From contig JAIRTL010000071.1 in the NCBI GenBank assembly GCA_031254915.1, forward strand, positions 1 through 32,145: a DNA stretch of 32,145 nt, read 5' to 3'. This document shows, piece after piece, positions 1-7,592 of this stretch; position 1 is the first letter of the stretch, and each line of letters starts with the position of its first letter. This DNA comes from Planctomycetota bacterium. GTDB taxonomy: Bacteria; Planctomycetota; SZUA-567. The position numbers and the translations under genes are program-made. Under the pieces are notes generated by a model. It saw only the letters and a list, made by a program, of their open reading frames with translations, searched no databases and was not told the DNA's origin.

Positions 1-1356
1 GTCATCGTCGAGGCGGAGACCGGGGATGCGGCTGCGGCCGCCGCCTTGGAGGGGAAAAAGGCGCTTTTCGACCGGAAGAAGACGGCGGGCGGCGGGCGGC
101 AGGCGCCTCCCAAGAACATCCATGAGGCGGTCGAGACCCACCCCGGACTCAACTTGGCCATGATCTCCGTCGCTGGGCGGTTCGCCGTCCGCGAGGTCCG
201 GCGGGCGCTGGACGAAAACCTGCACGTGATGCTTTTCTCGAACAACGTGAACGTCGAGGACGAGCTCGAATGCAAGAGGATCGCCCATAAAAAGGGGCTC
301 CTCCTCATGGGCCCGGACTGCGGCACCGCTATCATTAACAATGTCGGGCTGTGCTTCGCCAATCAGATCCGCCACGGCGACATCGGCCTCGCAGCTGCAT
401 CCGGAACCGGTCTGCAGGAGGTAACCTCGCTCATCGACCGTCTCGGGGGCGGCGTCACCCAGGCCATCGGGGTAGGCGGGCGCGACCTGTCGGAGGCGAT
501 CGGCGGCATCATGATGCTGGACGCCATACGAGCGCTGAAGGACGACGCGGCCACTAGAGTCGTCGTTCTGATCTCCAAGCCGCCGGCGGGTGAAGTGGCG
601 GAAAAGGTGCTGCGGGCGGCGCGCGGGTGCGGCAAGCCGGTGGTGATCTGCTTCATCGGTGGCGGCGGTGAGTCGGACGGCAACCTCGAGTTCGCGGGCA
701 GCCTCGAGGACGCGGCTGTCCGGGCGGTCCGGCTGTCCGGAGGCGGTTCCACCGGCTGTGGGGAACTATTCCCATACCCGGCGAACCGCATCGCGGAGGA
801 GGCGGCTCGCCTCGCCGGGTCGCAGAAATACATCCGCGCCCTCTATTGCGGCGGCACGCTCGCCGCCGAGGCGGAAACGGTCATGCGAGAATCCTGCCCC
901 GGCGTCTACTCGAACATATCCAGGAAACCCGGACACCGACTCGCCGACCCCCTGAAAAGCATCCAAAATTCCGTGATCGACCTCGGCGACGGCCAGTTCA
1001 CCCAGGGTCGGCCGCACCCCATGATCGACCCGACCATCCGGCTCGAACGCATCATCCAGGAGGCTGGGGATCCGGAGACGGCCGTGCTCCTGCTCGATTT
1101 CGAGATCGGCTACGGTTCGCACCCGGATCCGGTGGGCGTCACCCTGGACGGGATCCGCAAGGCGAAGCGCATCGCCTCCGAACAGGGCCGTCACCTAATC
1201 GTCGTGGCTTATGTTCTCGGCACCGGGGACGACTACCAGGGTCTGGCGGGGCAGGAAAAAATGCTTGAGTACGAAGACGTTGTCGTGTGCAGGAGCAACC
1301 ACCGGGCGGTCGAGGCGGCGGTCGGGGCGCTCAAGGCGGCAGGAGGCGCGGCATGA
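1..1356 (+). CDS. fdrA: FdrA/AllF-type protein (acyl-CoA synthetase-like subunit), 5' end missing
   Basis: The reading frame is open from the first base, so the start and roughly 100 N-terminal residues (compared with about 555 aa in E. coli FdrA) lie outside the window; 451 residues are visible. Numbering from base 1, seen motifs are GPDCGT (104-109), the nucleotide-loop-like SGTG (134-137) followed by LQE, then GGRDLS, SKPPAGE, YCGGTLAAEAE and RPHPMIDPT (337-345). All are hallmarks of FdrA, which resembles the succinyl-CoA synthetase alpha/beta fold. In E. coli FdrA (AllF) is reported to act with YlbE (AllG) and YlbF (AllH) as an oxamate carbamoyltransferase, splitting oxalurate with phosphate into oxamate and carbamoyl phosphate in anaerobic allantoin use. 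The stop overlaps the next start by 4 bp (ATGA), so the two are translationally coupled. The family call is firm; the substrate is inferred from E. coli. Confidence 0.9.
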   Translation, partial: VIVEAETGDAAAAAALEGKKALFDRKKTAGGGRQAPPKNIHEAVETHPGLNLAMISVAGRFAVREVRRALDENLHVMLFSNNVNVEDELECKRIAHKKGLLLMGPDCGTAIINNVGLCFANQIRHGDIGLAAASGTGLQEVTSLIDRLGGGVTQAIGVGGRDLSEAIGGIMMLDAIRALKDDAATRVVVLISKPPAGEVAEKVLRAARGCGKPVVICFIGGGGESDGNLEFAGSLEDAAVRAVRLSGGGSTGCGELFPYPANRIAEEAARLAGSQKYIRALYCGGTLAAEAETVMRESCPGVYSNISRKPGHRLADPLKSIQNSVIDLGDGQFTQGRPHPMIDPTIRLERIIQEAGDPETAVLLLDFEIGYGSHPDPVGVTLDGIRKAKRIASEQGRHLIVVAYVLGTGDDYQGLAGQEKMLEYEDVVVCRSNHRAVEAAVGALKAAGGAA

Positions 1357-2762
1357 GCATAAACGAACTATTCGGCGGTCAGTTGGGGATCGTCAACGTC
1401 GGCGCCCCACTCTTCCGGGACGAATTGATCCGCATCGGCGTCGACGCCGTGCAGGTGGACTGGAAGCCGGCCGGGGGGGGCGATCCGGAGATTATCGCGA
1501 TCCTTGACCGGCTTACCGGCGACGAAAAAATCGCGGCGGCGAATGAAAAGGCGGTAGCCCTGCTCAAGGAGGCGCATCCGTTCCTCGTCGACGTAGCCCC
1601 CGCCTTGAAGGCCATCCCGGGCATGACCAAAACAACCATCCTCCACGCCGGACCGCCCATTGGGTTCTCACGCATGTGCGGCGCCATGAAGGGCGCGGTA
1701 GCCGGGGCGATCATCTACGAAGGGCTGGCGAAGGATGAAAAGGAGGCGCTCGCCGTCGCGGAGTCGGGGGATGTCCTCTTCTCGCCCTGCCACCATTTCG
1801 GCGCCGTCGGGCCAATGGCCGGCGTGGTGTCGGCGTCCATGCCCGTCCATGTCGTGCAAAACCGGACCCACGGCAACCTCGCCTTCGCGACCATCAACGA
1901 AGGCCTGGGCAAGGTGCTCCGCTTCGGTGCGAACGGCCCCGAGGTTATCGACCGCCTGCGCTATATCGAAAGGGAGTTCGCGCCGGTCCTCAAGGAGATT
2001 ATCACCCGGAGCGGCCCCCTCGATCTGAAAAACCTCACCGCGCAGGCACTCCACATGGGGGATGAATGCCACAACCGCAACAAGGCATCAACCTCCCTCT
2101 TCATCCGTGCGCTCTTGCCGCATTTCATGGCGCTCTCCGATTCGTCGGGGGGCGCGCGGAAGGCGGCGGAATTCTTAAAGAGCAATGAGCATTATTTCCT
2201 CAATCTCTCCATGGCTGCTTGCAAGAGCTGCCTTGATGCTGCGCACGGCGTGCCGCATTCAACCGTTGTGACGACCATGGCCAGGAATGGGGTCGACTTC
2301 GGGATCCGGGTGAGCGGTATGGGGCGGGAGGAATGGTTCACCGGGCCGGCCCGGATGGTGCGGGGGTTACTGTTCCCGGGGTTCTCGGACGAGGACGCCA
2401 ATCCCGACCTTGGCGACAGCGCCATCACAGAGACCATGGGCATTGGCGGGTTCGCCATGGGTGCGGCCCCCGCCATAGTCCAGTTCGTCGGAGGCACGAT
2501 CGCCGAGGCGATCGAGTTTTCAACCCGCATGTATTCGATCACCGTCGCTGAAAACCCCGGCTATTCCCTTCCGCCGCTCGATTTCAGGGGGTCCGCCCTG
2601 GGTATCGACATCCGCGCGGTTCTGGAAAACAATGTCCTCCCCGTCATCAACACCGGTATTGCGCACAGGAAGCCCGGCGTCGGCCAGATAGGTGCGGGGA
2701 TCGTCAATCCGCCTGAGGAGTGTTTCGTCAAGGCGTTGCGGGCGTATTCGGAAAAATACTAA
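1353..2762 (+). CDS. allG: YlbE/AllG family protein (DUF1116), oxamate carbamoyltransferase-type subunit
   Basis: A 469-residue protein starting at the ATG that overlaps the fdrA stop; an AGGAGG ribosome-binding site sits at 1341-1346, 6 nt upstream, which decides this start over longer in-frame reading. It begins MSINELFGG, then shows the family's NVGAPLF and VDWKPAGGG segments, HAGPPIG (98-104) and GAIIYEGLA, all typical of DUF1116. E. coli YlbE is about 419 aa, so this one is slightly long. Together with FdrA it would form part of the oxalurate-cleaving complex in the cytoplasm. The usual third partner (DUF2877, AllH) and a carbamate kinase are not downstream here; they may lie upstream of the window or elsewhere. 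The gene is followed by a tRNA on the other strand, so the operon ends here. Confidence 0.88.
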   Translation: MSINELFGGQLGIVNVGAPLFRDELIRIGVDAVQVDWKPAGGGDPEIIAILDRLTGDEKIAAANEKAVALLKEAHPFLVDVAPALKAIPGMTKTTILHAGPPIGFSRMCGAMKGAVAGAIIYEGLAKDEKEALAVAESGDVLFSPCHHFGAVGPMAGVVSASMPVHVVQNRTHGNLAFATINEGLGKVLRFGANGPEVIDRLRYIEREFAPVLKEIITRSGPLDLKNLTAQALHMGDECHNRNKASTSLFIRALLPHFMALSDSSGGARKAAEFLKSNEHYFLNLSMAACKSCLDAAHGVPHSTVVTTMARNGVDFGIRVSGMGREEWFTGPARMVRGLLFPGFSDEDANPDLGDSAITETMGIGGFAMGAAPAIVQFVGGTIAEAIEFSTRMYSITVAENPGYSLPPLDFRGSALGIDIRAVLENNVLPVINTGIAHRKPGVGQIGAGIVNPPEECFVKALRAYSEKY

Positions 2763-2926
2763 TTGGAGGGATTGCCGCAATCCCCAGAGTTGGGCGACGC
2801 CTTTTTAATGTGCGCCCGAGCGGATACTTTGTCATATCCAGCGGGACAGATCACATCAAGTTGAGACCCGCAACCACCGTAAACGACGAAGTAACCTACC
2901 ATAAAATAATGAGTTAAAATAAGAAT
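2763..2926. other. intergenic gap after allG
   Basis: About 160 bp between allG and the tRNA 3' end. It holds a short palindrome (GGATT GCCGC AATCC, 2769-2783) and a weak GC hairpin followed by TTTTT near 2790-2806, which might terminate allG but is too short to call. The part from about 2820 to 2926 is noticeably AT-richer than the surroundings. No gene is seen. Confidence 0.4.
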
Positions 2927-3018
<92 letters not shown>

Positions 3019-3044
3019 GCGGTCAAAGCCGATCGGGATGAATG

Positions 3045-3072
3045 ATTATACAGCTTTCGATCCGGCCGTCAA
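3045..3072 (-). promoter_or_regulatory. sigma-70 type promoter of tRNA-Ser
   Basis: On the minus strand: -35 TTGACG (3072-3067), 16-nt spacer, -10 TATAAT (3050-3045). The predicted start near 3038 is about 20 nt before the tRNA 5' end. Confidence 0.75.
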
Positions 3073-3096
3073 TGCCTGGTCCGAGGATTGCGGGCG

Positions 3097-3229
3097 GATA
3101 CACCGGGCGCGGGCCGAAATTGCGAAGATGGGAGATGGGGGTGCGCCTCCATGCGACAGTCGCTTCCCCGGGCCGTTCCATGGCCGCGCACGGTTGAGGG
3201 AATTGCCGCTTCGAGCCGCGAACAGCATG
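3097..3229 (+). repeat. dispersed intergenic repeat, copy A (left module + type-1 right module)
   Basis: About 133 bp. The left module contains GGGCCGAAATTGCGAAGATG and a G-run; the right module runs from TTCCATGGCCGCGC through GGTTGAGGGAAT to AACAGCATG. Positions 3176-3203 match 4976-5003 of copy B at 27 of 28 bases. The right edge lies 31 nt from the stop of the leftward sigma-54 activator. It is the most diverged type-1 copy, with TTGCCGCTTCGAGCCGCG in place of the clean ACTCCGGACCGTG hairpin. Confidence 0.75.
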
Positions 3230-3259
3230 TCCTTCGCGCCCGCCGGCCCGGCCTGGGCG

Positions 3260-4819
3260 CTATCGCGAGCCGGCGTTGATCCCGAGTTGCCGGGCGCGAT
3301 ACGAAACGATCCGGGGCGTGGTGCCGAGCCGTTCCGCCGCGCGGGTGATGTTGCCGCCGGTCTCGCGCAGGGCCTCCTCGAGAAGGCCGCGCTCGAAATC
3401 GTCGACCATGGTCTTCAGGTCGGCGGCGGCGGGGCGCTCGTTTTCCGCCGGCTGCCGCAGGCTCGCCGGCAGGTGGCTGGCGCGGATCACCGGTCCGCCC
3501 GCGAGAATCACCGCGTGCTCGATGCAGTTCTCGAGCTCCCGGACGTTCCCGGGCCACGAATGCCCGGTCATCATGTCGATGGCGTCGGGGGAAATGGCGA
3601 CGATTTCCTTGCCGGCGGCGGCGGCGTATTTCCGCAGGAAATGCTCCGCCAGGAGCGGGAGGTCGGCGAGGCGCTTGCGGAGCGGCAGCAGGAAGATCGG
3701 GAACACGTTCACGCGGTAGTACAGGTCGCCCCTAAACGCTCCCTCCCTCGCCATCCGGCCCAGATCGCGGTTGGTCGCGGCGATGACGCGCACATCGATC
3801 TTGATCGTGCGGTTGCCGCCGACGCGCTCGAATTCGCGTTCCTGCAGGACGCGCAGCAGCTTCACCTGCATGAGGGGGGAAATGTCCCCGATCTCGTCGA
3901 GAAAAATGCTCCCGCCGTCCGCCTGCTCGAATCGGCCGGCTCGCGCCGCCGACGCGCCGGTGAAAGCGCCCTTTTCATGCCCGAACAGCTCGCTTTCGAT
4001 CAGCGTCTCCGGCAGCGCCGCGCAGTTGACGCGCACGAACGGCCCGTCCCGGCGCGAGCCGCCGACATGCAGGGCCCGCGCCACCAGTTCCTTTCCCGTC
4101 CCGGTCTCGCCGTGGATGAGCACGGTCGCGTTGCTGCCCGCGACCTGGGCGATCTGGTCGTAGACGATGCGCATTTCCCGCGAATTGCCGATGATGCCCC
4201 CCGGCGTCTGGCGGTCGAGGAGTTCGTCGCGGAGGCGCTTGTTTTCGTCCGCGAGGCGCAAGCGGCGCTCGCGCTCCTGGAGGCGCGTCTTGATTCCCTG
4301 CGCCATCAGGGTGGCGATGACGGCGAGGAAGCGCGCGTCCTCCCAGAGCCGCGCCTCCTCCCGCGGCGCGCAGTCGGCGGATATGGTGCCGAGGATTTCG
4401 TCGCCAAGCGTGACCGGCACGCAGACGAACGAGCCGTCCTCCCCGAGGAAGCCCCCGGTCCGGTTGAGGTATTCGCGGCAATTGGCGATGTGCGTCACCA
4501 CGGCTGGTCCGCCGGTGGCGGCGACGCGTCCGGTGACGCCCTCCCCGAGGCGGTAGCGCCCGAGGCTCACCTGGTCGCCGGTGAGGCCCGAGGCGGCGTC
4601 GATGACGACTTCGCCCGTTTCCTGGTCGAGAAGCGCCAGCGAGGCGCGGCGCATGCCGAGGCTTTCACGCACAAGGCGCAGGATCTCCGGCGCGGCCTCG
4701 GCCATGTCCGGCGTCTGCGCCATGACGGCGGCGGCGGCGTTGAAGGCGCCGCGCTCGCCGCTTCGGCGGGAGGGCTCGGAAAACGAGGGAAGAGCGTCGT
4801 CAGCGTTCACTGTGGTCAT
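3260..4819 (-). CDS. sigma-54-dependent transcriptional activator, GAF-AAA+-Fis (NifA-like)
   Basis: A 519-residue enhancer-binding protein. The order is an N-terminal GAF domain (about 38-178), a short coiled linker (about 178-203), and an AAA+ domain (about 207-430) with Walker A GETGTGKE (237-244), the sigma-54-contacting GAFTGA loop (285-289 region, intact) and Walker B GSIFLDEI (303-310). It ends in a Fis-type helix-turn-helix (about 475-512, [18 protein letters not shown]). It would hydrolyse ATP to open sigma-54 promoters in response to a small molecule or partner bound by GAF. The architecture and the HTH resemble NifA, but the interdomain Cys motif of redox-sensitive NifA is absent and no nif genes are near, so nitrogen fixation should not be assumed. 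The start is the furthest upstream possible (an in-frame TGA lies 6 nt before it); no good ribosome-binding site is visible. It has no receiver domain despite the adjacent kinase. Confidence 0.9.
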   Translation of the reverse strand: MTTVNADDALPSFSEPSRRSGERGAFNAAAAVMAQTPDMAEAAPEILRLVRESLGMRRASLALLDQETGEVVIDAASGLTGDQVSLGRYRLGEGVTGRVAATGGPAVVTHIANCREYLNRTGGFLGEDGSFVCVPVTLGDEILGTISADCAPREEARLWEDARFLAVIATLMAQGIKTRLQERERRLRLADENKRLRDELLDRQTPGGIIGNSREMRIVYDQIAQVAGSNATVLIHGETGTGKELVARALHVGGSRRDGPFVRVNCAALPETLIESELFGHEKGAFTGASAARAGRFEQADGGSIFLDEIGDISPLMQVKLLRVLQEREFERVGGNRTIKIDVRVIAATNRDLGRMAREGAFRGDLYYRVNVFPIFLLPLRKRLADLPLLAEHFLRKYAAAAGKEIVAISPDAIDMMTGHSWPGNVRELENCIEHAVILAGGPVIRASHLPASLRQPAENERPAAADLKTMVDDFERGLLEEALRETGGNITRAAERLGTTPRIVSYRARQLGINAGSR

Positions 4820-4898
4820 TCGTCAATCGGCCGAAAAACGCCGGGCCGCCTTTGTCGCATTCTCCGATGCCCGCGCGCGACAGTTTTACAAAAGGCCA

Positions 4899-5029
4899 AG
4901 TATGCTGCGCGCGGCCTGAAATTGTGAAAACGGGGGATGGGGGCCGCCCGGTTCCACATCCGCTTCCCCTGGCCATTCCATGGCCGCGCGCGGTTGAGGG
5001 AATCACGGCTCCGGACCGTGAACGCCATG
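4899..5029 (+). repeat. dispersed intergenic repeat, copy B (left module + type-1 right module), overlaps kinase 3' end
   Basis: About 131 bp between the histidine kinase and the activator. The left module is AGTATGCTGCGCGCGG then CCTGAAATTGTGAAAACG; the right module is TTCCATGGCCGCGCGCGG, TTGAGGGAATCACGG, CTCCGGACCGTGAACGCCATG. The right end contains a CACGG/CCGTG stem. The last 27 bp lie inside the kinase reading frame and encode its final residues and stop codon. Confidence 0.8.
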
Positions 5030-5806
5030 GGCCGCTTTTTCACCCTCGTATTCGAGGAAGTGGCCGCGCGGCAGCGTGACGACGAAGCGCGCGCCCTCCC
5101 CCTCCTTCGGCTCGGTGCGGATCCGCCCCCGGTGCTCCTCGACCGTCCGCTTGACGATCCCCAGCCCCAACCCGTTCCCCTTCGGCTTCGTGGTGTAGAA
5201 CAGGTCGAAGATGCGATCCTCGGCGCCGGGCGCGATCCCCTCGCCGTCGTCGTCGACGATGAGCTTGATCCCGTCCTCGTCCTCGGCGGCGGCGATGACG
5301 ATGCGGCCCTCGAAATCCTCGGCCCGCCTCTCCCGCAGCGCCTCGATGCTTTCCCGCGCGTTCTTGAGCAGGTTGAGGACGACATGGGTGAACTGGTTCT
5401 TGTCGATGACGACCGGATACATGTCGTCGGCGAGATTGGCCTCGAGCGCGATGCCGGCCGCGTCCATCTCCGGGCGGGCGAACTCGATGATCTCGCGCAA
5501 CAGCATGTTTAAATCGGTGGGCGTGGGATCCATGCGCGGCGGACGCGCGAAGCTGAGAAACGCGTCAAGCATCTGCGCCAGCGACTTCACCTCCGTGTAG
5601 ACGCGCCGGCACCGGCGCTCGAACTTGGGGCGGATGTCCGGCGGCAAACGCTCGGAATCCTCAACCAGCATCTGCACGGTGAGTTGAATGGCATGCAGCG
5701 GCGTCTTGATCTCGTGGACCAGGCCGGCCGCCAAAACGCCGACATAGGCAAGCCGCTCCTTGCGCTCGGCTTCGTCCTCCTCCTCGCGGCGACGGCGCTT
5801 GGGCAT
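5003..5806 (-). CDS. soluble sensor histidine kinase without sensor domain (NtrB/AtoS-like core)
   Basis: A 267-residue protein consisting of little more than a kinase core. A charged N-terminus (MPKRRRREEEDE) leads to the HisKA H-box GLVHEIKTPLHAIQ with phosphoacceptor H31, then the HATPase domain with the N-box NLLKNARES (N149), G1 DDDGEGI (186-191) and G2 GNGLGLGI (210-217). There is no transmembrane or PAS segment. The ATG at 5806 has GGGAGG 8 nt upstream; a longer in-frame start at 5842 exists but lacks such a site. The C-terminus HGVHGPEP and the stop are encoded within repeat copy B, so the original C-terminus may have differed. It lies 49 nt downstream of the LOG gene and upstream of the sigma-54 activator, probably in one transcript. 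The activator lacks a receiver, so the true partner is uncertain. Confidence 0.88.
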   Translation of the reverse strand: MPKRRRREEEDEAERKERLAYVGVLAAGLVHEIKTPLHAIQLTVQMLVEDSERLPPDIRPKFERRCRRVYTEVKSLAQMLDAFLSFARPPRMDPTPTDLNMLLREIIEFARPEMDAAGIALEANLADDMYPVVIDKNQFTHVVLNLLKNARESIEALRERRAEDFEGRIVIAAAEDEDGIKLIVDDDGEGIAPGAEDRIFDLFYTTKPKGNGLGLGIVKRTVEEHRGRIRTEPKEGEGARFVVTLPRGHFLEYEGEKAAHGVHGPEP

Positions 5807-5855
5807 GCGACGACCCTCCCATTCCAATGCCGGCCCCCGCATCCGGTGGGGACGG

Positions 5856-6521
5856 TCAGCGTGATTTCGGCGGCGACAGGCGGTTGAGCGTTTTCATCAC
5901 GTCGCCGACCGTATCGGCCAGCACGTACAGTTCCCTGTCCTCGGGGTTGATGTATTTCCAGCCGAGCATGGTTTTTTCCACCCATTCCAGCATTCCCTTC
6001 CAGAAGTCGCCGCCGACGAGGATGACGGCCATGGGCGGTATCTTCCGCGTCTGCACCAGGGTGAGGTGTTCGAACAGCTCGTCCATGGTGCCCAAGCCCC
6101 CCGGGAAGGCGACGATCGCCTGCGAGTATTTGGAGAACATCACCTTGCGGCAGAAGAAGTAGCGGAAGTTAAGGAGTTTGCCGATGAACGGGTTTGGTTT
6201 TTGTTCGAACGGAAGGTCGATGTTGAGGCCGATCGAGACGCCGTTGGCCTCGCGGGCGCCTTTGTTGGCCGCTTCCATGATGCCGGGGCCGCCGCCGGTG
6301 ATGACGGTGTAGCCTTCCAGGGTGAGCTCGCGCCCAAGTTCGACCGCCATCCGGTAATACCGGTCCCCGGGCGGAGTGCGGGCGGAACCGAAGACGCTCA
6401 CGCCGCTGTCGACCCTGGCCATCGATTCGAAGCCGTCGACGAATTCGGCCATGATGCGGAAGATGCGCCACGGTTCAAGGTTGCGGAAATCGTCCGCGTC
6501 GTATTTGTTCGAGTTGTCCAT
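5856..6521 (-). CDS. LOG family protein, probable nucleoside 5'-monophosphate phosphoribohydrolase (TIGR00730)
   Basis: A 221-residue Rossmann-like protein. The diagnostic motifs are GGGPGIMEAANKGA (77-90) and PGGLGTMDE (140-148), which bind the ribose-phosphate and carry the catalytic Glu in LOG/PpnN-type enzymes that release the base from nucleotide monophosphates. These are often misannotated as lysine decarboxylases. The start at 6521 is preceded by a GGGGGGACG leader sequence only 3-4 nt away, the same sequence found ahead of flgM and the UDP-sugar dehydrogenase gene. A long in-frame upstream extension is Pro/Arg-rich and crosses a terminator hairpin, so it is not used. Downstream neighbour: the histidine kinase. 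Physiological substrate not determinable from sequence. Confidence 0.88.
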   Translation of the reverse strand: MDNSNKYDADDFRNLEPWRIFRIMAEFVDGFESMARVDSGVSVFGSARTPPGDRYYRMAVELGRELTLEGYTVITGGGPGIMEAANKGAREANGVSIGLNIDLPFEQKPNPFIGKLLNFRYFFCRKVMFSKYSQAIVAFPGGLGTMDELFEHLTLVQTRKIPPMAVILVGGDFWKGMLEWVEKTMLGWKYINPEDRELYVLADTVGDVMKTLNRLSPPKSR

Positions 6522-6671
6522 CGTCCCCCCTCGTCGGGCCTGTAGGGATGCGCGAAAATCCGCCTGGAGCGTTTTACCCCATTGTTGCGGAAAACCTGGC
6601 GTTTCGGGATGCGCCGGGACAAGCCGAAATGCGCAATGGGATGCCCGTGCAACTCCGCGAAACGCCCCGGT

Positions 6672-6704
6672 AAAAATCGCCCCCGCGTTTTGGGCGCGGG
6701 GGCG
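6672..6704 (-). terminator. intrinsic terminator of the small lipoprotein gene
   Basis: A 10-bp stem CGCCCCCGCG / CGCGGGGGCG (6678-6687 / 6695-6704) with a 7-nt loop. On the minus strand it is followed by ATTTTTA. It lies 23 nt after the lipoprotein stop. Confidence 0.8.
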
Positions 6705-6726
6705 GGTGAAGCCGGCCGGATCGGCC

Positions 6727-7023
6727 CTAGAAGTCGACGATGGAGGATTCGCTCTTCCGCTTTTCCTCCTGCTGATCGAGATTGGTCCGGTAATCGCGGA
6801 GGTCGTCCTCGGACAGGTCGTCGCCGGAAGCGGAGGTTGCGCGTTCCTCGGCGAGTTCGTCCGGAGCCGCGGGATCGGACGGCAGCGCGTAGTCCTCGGG
6901 GAGGCGGTCCTGCGCCCTGTCGTTCCACCAGAACCTGGGGCCGTCGATGCGCCTGCCGCAGCCGGCGGCGGCCGCGAGGGCGATGGCGGCGACGAAAAGA
7001 ACAAGCAGATGCTTCTTGAACAT
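6727..7023 (-). CDS. small lipoprotein of unknown function
   Basis: A 98-residue protein with a lipoprotein signal: MFKKHLLVLFVAAIALAAAAG then the acylated Cys at 22 (lipobox AAGC). The mature part, about 77 residues, starts GRRIDGPRFWW, is rich in Asp, Glu and Arg, and ends in a charged, probably disordered tail (QQEEKRKSESSIVDF). No known domain is recognised. The start at 7023 has GGGGAG 7 nt upstream. It forms its own transcription unit, with a near-consensus promoter at 7055-7083 and a terminator at 6678-6704. It would be anchored to the inner or outer membrane facing the periplasm. Confidence 0.8.
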   Translation of the reverse strand: MFKKHLLVLFVAAIALAAAAGCGRRIDGPRFWWNDRAQDRLPEDYALPSDPAAPDELAEERATSASGDDLSEDDLRDYRTNLDQQEEKRKSESSIVDF

Positions 7024-7054
7024 TGGCGAACTCCCCTGTCGTTGACCGGACCTG

Positions 7055-7083
7055 ATTGTACGTTTCGGCGAAGCCCGGGTCAA
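7055..7083 (-). promoter_or_regulatory. sigma-70 type promoter of the small lipoprotein gene
   Basis: Minus strand: -35 TTGACC (7083-7078), 17-nt spacer, -10 TACAAT (7060-7055). It lies between repeat copy C and the lipoprotein start. Confidence 0.75.
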
Positions 7084-7113
7084 GATTTGCGCCGCGACGG
7101 ACAAAATAGCGCG

Positions 7114-7160
7114 GAATGCGCGGTCGAGGGAATCACGACTCCGGACCGTGAACGGCATGA
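7114..7160 (+). repeat. dispersed intergenic repeat, copy C (type-1 right module only)
   Basis: A short copy, ATGCGCGGTCGAGGGAATCA followed by the CGACTCCGGACCGTG and GAACGGCATGA segments. Positions 7136-7160 are identical over 25 bp to 22278-22302 in copy F. The TCACG/CGTGA ends can form a stem. The right edge directly abuts the thioesterase stop codon (7161-7163). Confidence 0.8.
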
Positions 7161-7592
7161 TCACGAACTCCGCATTTCGCATTGCGAATTATGGATCGTC
7201 CTTTCCACCGTCGCGGACGATCCCTGGAAAACCGCGACCAGCCGGCCGCCCGCGTCCCTGATCTCGACCGTCATGAACTTCATCCTGCGGCCGGATTTCA
7301 CCGTCCGCGCCTCGGCGACCAGGCACCCTTCGCGAACCGGGGACAGGAAGGATATGGTCCCGTTCACCGCCACGGTGGGCGTCCCGTACATGTTGGAGGC
7401 GATCGCCGCCGTGTAGTCGGCGAGGGTGAAATACGCCCCGCCATGGACGTTGCCGTGCCCGTTCACTATCGTATCCGAGACGGGCAGACGGACTTTCGCA
7501 TACCCGGCTTCGGCGGCAAGCACTTCCAGGCCGGTGACGTCCGCGTAATTGTCGACGCCCATCATCCTGCGCCATTCGGGAACATCACCCAC
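7161..7592 (-). CDS. hotdog-fold thioesterase (PaaI/YbgC-like)
   Basis: A 143-residue single hotdog domain. The central motif GHGNVHGGAYFTLADYTAAIAS matches the PaaI-type N/G-x-x-HGG helix that holds the thioester, and GTISFLSPVREG and VEIRDAGGRLVA are the following strands. Such proteins hydrolyse acyl- or aryl-CoA thioesters in the cytoplasm. I prefer the GTG start at 7592, with GGAAGGA about 6 nt upstream. It overlaps the MFS stop by 8 bp and implies coupling. An internal ATG at 7565 is possible but has no spaced ribosome-binding site. The C-terminus (IHNSQCEMRSS) is next to repeat copy C. Coupling to an OFA-family transporter could mean joint handling of a carboxylate and its CoA ester, but this is inference. 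Confidence 0.87.
   Translation of the reverse strand: MGDVPEWRRMMGVDNYADVTGLEVLAAEAGYAKVRLPVSDTIVNGHGNVHGGAYFTLADYTAAIASNMYGTPTVAVNGTISFLSPVREGCLVAEARTVKSGRRMKFMTVEIRDAGGRLVAVFQGSSATVERTIHNSQCEMRSS

Noticed and set aside
2769-2800. ATTGCCGCAAT segment resembling copy F in reverse
   Set aside because: The match is limited to a short palindrome, too little to assign to the repeat family.
3260-4819. Calling the sigma-54 activator NifA outright
   Set aside because: The domain order and HTH are NifA-like, but the Cys motif is missing and no nif genes are near.
3038-4927. A 629-codon plus-strand open frame
   Set aside because: Antisense to the sigma-54 activator, whose motifs are clear; the composition is that of a shadow frame.
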